From: Blastococcus sp. TF02A-30
GTDB lineage: Bacteria; Actinomycetota; Actinomycetes; Mycobacteriales; Geodermatophilaceae
Reading direction: 5' to 3'
Assembly: GCF_003319185.1 (NCBI RefSeq)
Contig: NZ_QOHJ01000002.1
Location: forward strand, 1-64,000
DNA: 64,000 nucleotides
Part shown: positions 59,879 through 64,000 of the stretch, one piece after another
Position numbering within the stretch: the first letter of the stretch is position 1
Layout of the letters: every line of letters starts with the position of its first letter
Notes under the pieces: model-generated
Databases searched by the model: none
The model's input: the letters and a program-made list of their open reading frames with translations, nothing else
Told to the model about the DNA's origin: nothing
Made by a program: the position numbers and the translations under genes

Positions 59879-61709
59879 TCAGGTGCTCGAGACCGCAGGT
59901 GTGACCAACAGCCATGTCCGGGAGTTCGTGCGGCGGTACGCCGAGCTGACCGGCGCGGCCCGGGTCGAGGTGATCAACGCCGAGGACGACGCCCGCCTGC
60001 TCCAGGAGGCGCTGGACGCCGGCGAGATCCTGCCGGCGGGGGAGGGGCGCTACTACTCCCGGAGCTACATCAAGGACACCGCGCGCTCGGAGGAGCGCAC
60101 CGTCGTCGCCACCAGCGACCCCGCCGACGAGGGCGTCTACAACAACTGGCGGCCCTCCTCGGAGATGAAGCCGCTGCTCGAGGAGCGCATGCGCGGCGCC
60201 TCGGCCGGCAAGACGATGTACGTCGTCCCCTACCTCATGGCCCCGCCGGGGAGCCCCCTGGAGCCGTTCGCCGCCGGCGTCGAGCTCACCGACACCCGCA
60301 CGGTCGTGCTGCACATGATCCGCATGGCCCGGGTCGGCGTGGACCACGTCAACCACCTGGCGGACCAGAACAGCTTCGTGCGCGGCGTGCACGTCACCGG
60401 CGACCTGGAGAACCTGGGCCAGGGCACGCCCGAGGACCAGCGCTGGTTCGTCACCGTCGCCGACGAGCGGACGATCCTGCACTACGGCTCCTCCTACGGC
60501 GGCAACGCGCTGCTCGGCAAGATCGCCCACGGTCTGCGCCAGGCCACCTACGACGGCCAGGCGTCGGGGAAGTTCCTCGCCGAGCAGTTCCTGCTCCTCG
60601 GCATCACCGACAAGCAGACCGGCCGCACGTACCACATCGCCGGTGGCATGCCGAGCGCGTCGGGCAAGACGAACCTGGCCATGATCCTGTCGCCCGACGC
60701 ACTCGGTGACCGCTACCAGGTGCACTTCTACGGCGACGACATCGCCTGGCTGTGGGTGGACTCCGAGGACGGCCGCGTCTACGCGATCAACCCCGAGTAC
60801 GGGGCCTTCGGCGTCGCCAAGGACACCAACGAGGTCACCAACCCCACCGCCGTCCAGGCCATCGCCGAGGGCACCGGGACGATCTTCACCAACGTCGCCT
60901 ACAACGAGCTGACGCAGGACGTCTGGTGGGAGGGCAAGACGCCCGAGCCGCCGGCCGACGTCACCGGCTGGCGCGACTGGACGGGGGCACTGATCTCCGA
61001 GCGGCCGGAGGGCGCGGAGAACTCGCCCTGGGCGCACCCGAACAGCCGGTTCACCACCACGCTGGCCAACATCCCGAACATCGCGCCGGACTACGAGAAC
61101 CCGAAGGGCGTGCCGGTCGACGCGATCATCTTCGGCGGGCGTACCCGTGACCGGGAGCCGCTGATCCGCGCGATCACCGACCTCGCCGAAGGCGTCTACG
61201 ACGGCCTCACCCTGGGCGCGGAGGCCACCTTCGCCGCCGAGGGCACCGAGGGTGTGCTGCGCTACGACCCCATGTCGATGCGTCCGTTCATGGCCTACCC
61301 CGAAGGCCGCTACGCCGCGCACTGGCTGAAGGTCCTCGGCGCCGCCAAGGACGGGCCGATCTTCGCCCACGTGAACTGGTTCCAGCGCGGCGAGGACGGG
61401 CGCTTCCTGTGGCCGGGCTACCGGGACAACCTGCGTCCGCTGCTGTGGCTCATGCAGCTGCGCAACGGCGAGGTCACCGGACGGCGGACCCCGGTCGGCA
61501 TCGTCCCGGTCAAGGAGGAGCTGCAGCTCGAGGGCATGGAGGACCTGCGCCAGGACGACCTGGACACGCTCCTGTCCATCGACACCCGTCGCTGGCGGCA
61601 GGAGATGGAGCACCGCGAGGAGCACCTGAAGCTGTTCCGCGACCTGCCGGAGGAGATCTGGACGGCGCACCGCCGCGTCGCCGCCGCGCTGGAGGCGCAC
61701 GACTCCTGA
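59865..61709 (+). CDS. pckG: GTP-type phosphoenolpyruvate carboxykinase, divergent
   Basis: A 614-residue PEP carboxykinase-family protein, interconverting oxaloacetate and PEP. Family features: LHYGSSYGGNALLGK, FGGRTRDREPL, MSMRPFMAYPEGRYAAHWL, AHVNWFQRGEDGRFLWPGYRDNLRPLLWL. The P-loop reads GGMPSASGKTN (260-270): the cysteine of the usual FPSACGKTN is Ser266. Several other normally invariant positions differ (for example FLAEQF for WxAEHM), so it may be a paralogue with altered regulation or substrate. GTG start with AAGGTGAG; overlaps the SulP gene by 14 bases. A strong hairpin at 61731 follows. Confidence 0.88.
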   Translation: MINVDQVLETAGVTNSHVREFVRRYAELTGAARVEVINAEDDARLLQEALDAGEILPAGEGRYYSRSYIKDTARSEERTVVATSDPADEGVYNNWRPSSEMKPLLEERMRGASAGKTMYVVPYLMAPPGSPLEPFAAGVELTDTRTVVLHMIRMARVGVDHVNHLADQNSFVRGVHVTGDLENLGQGTPEDQRWFVTVADERTILHYGSSYGGNALLGKIAHGLRQATYDGQASGKFLAEQFLLLGITDKQTGRTYHIAGGMPSASGKTNLAMILSPDALGDRYQVHFYGDDIAWLWVDSEDGRVYAINPEYGAFGVAKDTNEVTNPTAVQAIAEGTGTIFTNVAYNELTQDVWWEGKTPEPPADVTGWRDWTGALISERPEGAENSPWAHPNSRFTTTLANIPNIAPDYENPKGVPVDAIIFGGRTRDREPLIRAITDLAEGVYDGLTLGAEATFAAEGTEGVLRYDPMSMRPFMAYPEGRYAAHWLKVLGAAKDGPIFAHVNWFQRGEDGRFLWPGYRDNLRPLLWLMQLRNGEVTGRRTPVGIVPVKEELQLEGMEDLRQDDLDTLLSIDTRRWRQEMEHREEHLKLFRDLPEEIWTAHRRVAAALEAHDS

Positions 61710-61730
61710 CCCTTGACTGATCCGACCGGA

Positions 61731-61766
61731 CCGGGGCACGGGTGGCGGCAGCCGCCCGTGCCCCGG
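61731..61766 (+). terminator. pckG terminator
   Basis: CCGGGGCACGGGTGGC (61731-61746) pairs with GCCGCCCGTGCCCCGG (61751-61766), a 16-bp stem with one wobble and a four-base loop, 22 bases after the pckG stop. It shows that the next gene has its own start and promoter downstream. Confidence 0.85.
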
Positions 61767-61811
61767 CGTCGCTTCCGGGAACGGCGGGTCCGCTGGCCTA
61801 GCGTCGGCGGT

Positions 61812-62693
61812 GTGCGGCAGCTGCTCCGGTTCGCGTGGCTCGAGGCGCAGTGCTGCCTGTTCGCCGTCCTCTTCTTCGCCGGCCTCGCGGCGGTCCGCGT
61901 GCTGCCGCTGCCGCTCGACCCGGCCGACGCCCTGCTGGTCTGGTGCCTCGGCGTCACCGTCGTCCTCTGGCTGGTGCGCTGGGAGACCGGGCGGGAGGTG
62001 GCCGTCATCTTCGGCTTCCACCTGGTCGGGCTCGCCCTCGAGCTGTTCAAGGTCGCGCAGGGCTCGTGGTCCTACCCCGACACCGGGCACGCGGCCATCG
62101 GCGGCGTCCCGCTCTACAGCGGGTTCATGTACGCGGCCGTCGGCAGCTACGTGTGCCAGGCCTGGCGCCGCCTCGACCTGCGGATCACCGGCTACCGGCC
62201 GTGGGCGACCGCCGCGGTCGCGGCCCTGGTCTACCTCAACTTCTTCACCCACCACGTCACAGTCGACGTGCGGGTCCCGCTGGCGCTGGTGCTGCTGCTG
62301 GTCACCCGCCGTGCGTGGGTGCACTTCACCGTCGGCCGGCGCCGCTACGCCATGCCGCTGGCGGTCTCCTTCGGGCTGATCGGCTTCTTCCTCTGGCTGG
62401 CCGAGAACGCCGCGACGCTGCTGCGGGCCTGGCAGTACCCGTCGCAGGAGTCGGTGTGGACCCTCGTGCACGCGTCGAAGCTGGGCTCGTGGTCGCTGCT
62501 GGTCGTGGTCAGCATCGTGCTGGTGGCAGCGGTCAAGGCCTACGAGGGCACGCTGTACGGCAGCCCGGCCGACCGGACCGTGCTGCGCGGGTACGACCCG
62601 CCGCCGGAGCTGGCTCGGCCGGCGGTCAGCGGCGGACCGACTCCAGGAAGCCCAGCACCCGCTCGTGCAGCTCGAACGAGCGCTCCTCGATGA
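61812..62693 (+). CDS. DUF817 family membrane protein
   Basis: A 293-residue integral membrane protein with about seven hydrophobic segments and DUF817 (YoaT-like) marks: FAWLEAQCCLFAVLFFAGLA, WETGREVAVIFGFHLVGLALELFKVAQGSWSYP and SKLGSWSLLVVVSIVLVA. Function unknown. The GTG at 61812 follows TAGCGT (61799-61804) by seven bases; the in-frame TTG at 61713 is rejected because the pckG terminator lies between. The 3' end overlaps the convergent FBP-domain gene by 68 bases. Confidence 0.83.
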   Translation: MRQLLRFAWLEAQCCLFAVLFFAGLAAVRVLPLPLDPADALLVWCLGVTVVLWLVRWETGREVAVIFGFHLVGLALELFKVAQGSWSYPDTGHAAIGGVPLYSGFMYAAVGSYVCQAWRRLDLRITGYRPWATAAVAALVYLNFFTHHVTVDVRVPLALVLLLVTRRAWVHFTVGRRRYAMPLAVSFGLIGFFLWLAENAATLLRAWQYPSQESVWTLVHASKLGSWSLLVVVSIVLVAAVKAYEGTLYGSPADRTVLRGYDPPPELARPAVSGGPTPGSPAPARAARTSAPR

Positions 62694-63117
62694 CCTCGGC
62701 CGGATCGCGCTCCTGCAGCCACGGGGGGATCTCGGTGCGCACCCGCCGGGAGCACGCCAGGTCGGCGCAGATGTAGGTGCCGACCGTGTTGCCGTTGCGG
62801 CCGGCCTCGCCCATCCGCTTGGCCGTGAACAGCGAGATGCCGTCGGCGGACCGCGGGGTCTGGCACAGCAGGCACATCGCCGAGCGCCGGGCCGACATCC
62901 GGGTGTCGGCGGCGCGCACCGCGATGCCCACCGGTTCGCCGTCGACCTCCACCACCAGGTAGCCGCGCAGCGGCGCCTTCGGGTCCCGCCAGCCGAGCAC
63001 CTCCAGCTCGGCCCAGTCCAGCTCGTCGAACTCCTTGGGCAGCGTGAGCGCGTTGGCCTCGCCCTTCGAGCAGTTCACGAACGAGCGCCGCACCTGCTTC
63101 TCCGTCAGCGCCTGCAC
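62626..63117 (-). CDS. FBP-domain (EF-G-binding C-terminal zinc finger) protein
   Basis: A 163-residue protein resembling the FBP C-terminal treble-clef zinc-finger family related to fusidic-acid resistance FusB-type proteins that bind elongation factor G. The four zinc cysteines are CLLC (about 83-86) and CADLAC (about 119-124), with RGYLVVEVDGEPVGIAVR and NGNTVGTYICADLACSR typical. A role in ribosome/EF-G protection is by family analogy only. GTG start with GGAGGAGC upstream. Confidence 0.82.
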   Translation of the reverse strand: MQALTEKQVRRSFVNCSKGEANALTLPKEFDELDWAELEVLGWRDPKAPLRGYLVVEVDGEPVGIAVRAADTRMSARRSAMCLLCQTPRSADGISLFTAKRMGEAGRNGNTVGTYICADLACSRRVRTEIPPWLQERDPAEVIEERSFELHERVLGFLESVRR

Positions 63118-63411
63118 CGTTCCTGCTCCTCCGTCGTCCGATCCGCTCCCGGGCCGTCGGACAGCATGCGCGACGACGGGCGGTCCGTCAGCCGATTTAC
63201 GGACCTGGACCGGCCGCCGCGACGGAGGTCACAGGACGATCAGGCCGTTCCCGTTCCGGTCACGAACCGGTAACGCCGAGAACCCTCCTGGCCGCGCGTG
63301 GCCCGCGCCCTCCGGGCGCCGCTCATCGAGGAGCGCACGCGAACCGGTGCGCGGGTGATCCCCGCCGGCGGCCACGACCGTGCTGTCTCTCGAACGGAAT
63401 CCCGCTCCACC
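63118..63411. other. Intergenic region, divergent promoters
   Basis: This 294-base gap separates the FBP-domain gene (minus) from the PQ-loop gene (plus). It contains a CCGGTCACGAACCGG inverted repeat around 63255-63269 and AT-poorer promoter-like stretches, but I can assign no clear -10/-35 set, RNA gene or repeat family to it. Confidence 0.4.
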
Positions 63412-64000
63412 ATGTCCGCCGTCCTCGGCGTCCTCGCGTCCACCTTCAGCATCGCCCTCGTCTGGCCCCAGGTCTGGCTCTCCTGCCGGCACCGGCGCAC
63501 CCGCGGCCTGTCGCCCACCAGCGCCTGGCTGGCCGTCGCGCTCAACCTCTGCTGGCTGGTCTTCGGCCTGCTCACCGGCGACCTCGCGCAGACCCTCACC
63601 AACGCCGTCGTCGGCGCGGCGAACACCGCCGTCCTCGGCGCGCTGCTGCTCACCCAGCCGGAGCTGCGCACCCGCGCGGCCCTGCTGCGCACCGCGTCCG
63701 GCGCCGCGTGCCTGGCCGCGCTCGCGGCCGGCAGCGTCGTCGCCGTCGTCCTGCTCGATGCGGTGCCCGCGGCCGTGGGCGCCCCTCTCGCCGCCGTCGC
63801 CTCGGTCGTCGGCGCGGCCGCCGCCCTGCCGCAGCCGGTGAGCCTGCTGCGCGACCGCAGCCAGGACCTGTCCGGTCTCTCGCCGGCGCGCTGGCACCTC
63901 GGTGCCGCCTCCTGCGCCTCCTGGGCGGGGTACGGGTGGCTGGTCGACCAGCCGGCGGTCGCCCTCTCGGCCGGCTTCGGTCTGCTCTGCGCGCTCGTGG
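63412..64000 (+). CDS. PQ-loop repeat membrane protein (partial, runs off window)
   Basis: From ATG 63412 a frame stays open to the window end (at least 196 residues). It contains two PQ-loop motifs: SIALVWPQVWLSCRHRRTRGLSPTSAW at residues 13-39 and AAALPQPVSLLRDRSQDLSGLSPARW near 140-165, each beginning a three-helix bundle, as in SWEET/PQ-loop transporters. Hydrophobic helices alternate with these loops. Substrate unknown (sugars or amino acids in relatives). The C-terminus is outside the window. Confidence 0.8.
   Translation, partial: MSAVLGVLASTFSIALVWPQVWLSCRHRRTRGLSPTSAWLAVALNLCWLVFGLLTGDLAQTLTNAVVGAANTAVLGALLLTQPELRTRAALLRTASGAACLAALAAGSVVAVVLLDAVPAAVGAPLAAVASVVGAAAALPQPVSLLRDRSQDLSGLSPARWHLGAASCASWAGYGWLVDQPAVALSAGFGLLCALV

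Noticed and set aside
61713..61811. TTG start for the DUF817 gene at 61713
   Set aside because: A 16-bp terminator hairpin lies between it and the gene, and TAGCGT points to GTG 61812.

Overview
The window comes from a high-GC actinomycete chromosome. The gene order (5S rRNA end; thyX-thyA-dfrA-dapA-rnj; ftsK-rimO-pgsA-cinA-clgR; pspA; nei-lhr; recA-recX-gluABCD-miaB-miaA-dapF-hflX; lexA-LysM-nrdR-nrdJ) is the classic actinobacterial recA/lexA neighbourhood known from Mycobacterium, Corynebacterium and Streptomyces. GC content, GTG starts and the predominance of leaderless-type promoters fit Geodermatophilaceae or a near relative; the family name is inference. No tRNA, insertion sequence, prophage or CRISPR array was seen.

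Layout. 1-280: 3' end of a 5S rRNA, its terminator and a cluster of palindromic repeats. 280-3210: DUF2461, GNAT, a YcaQ/AlkX-type crosslink glycosylase and DUF1232. 3267-8002: thymidylate/folate/lysine/RNase J block with both thymidylate synthases (ThyX and ThyA). 7999-14690: S9 peptidase, FtsK, RimO, PgsA. 14695-18150: an accessory minus-strand cassette of SARP/BTAD-type regulator, metzincin-like metalloprotease and small unknown protein, placed inside otherwise conserved gene order. 18261-23808: CinA-domain amidase, ClgR, TetR, GNAT, PfkB kinase, PspA, Nei glycosylase, ABM-domain membrane protein. 23818-29915: Lhr helicase, MFS exporter and a 36-residue membrane peptide. 29976-32083: DUF3046, recA (with SOS box), recX. 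32109-35376: cytochrome oxidase subunit I, an unknown protein and a PAP2-type membrane enzyme. 35484-38746: gluABCD-type amino-acid ABC importer. 38890-46996: miaB, DUF349 protein, LigB-like protein, miaA, dapF, small acidic protein, hflX, PAP2 phosphatase. 46977-50544: anchored secreted protein, lexA and its divergent SOS-controlled LysM gene, unknown protein. 50728-54442: NrdR-box promoter, nrdR, nrdJ. 54721-58059: MacB-like ABC exporter whose permease is frameshifted. 58087-61709: operator, 11-codon leaderless mini-ORF, SulP transporter and a divergent PEP carboxykinase. 61812-64000: DUF817 protein, FBP-domain protein, and a PQ-loop membrane protein cut by the window end.

Functionally the window is rich in genome maintenance (AlkX-like, Nei, Lhr, RecA, RecX, LexA, FtsK) and nucleotide supply (ThyX, ThyA, DfrA, NrdR, NrdJ). 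Regulation readable in the DNA includes three LexA boxes (recA, lexA, LysM gene), a pair of NrdR boxes, and many TANNNT -10 elements only 6-7 nt before GTG/ATG, implying leaderless mRNAs. The least explained parts are the SARP-metzincin cassette, the mini-ORF/operator before the SulP-PEPCK pair, and the palindrome cluster beside the rRNA operon.
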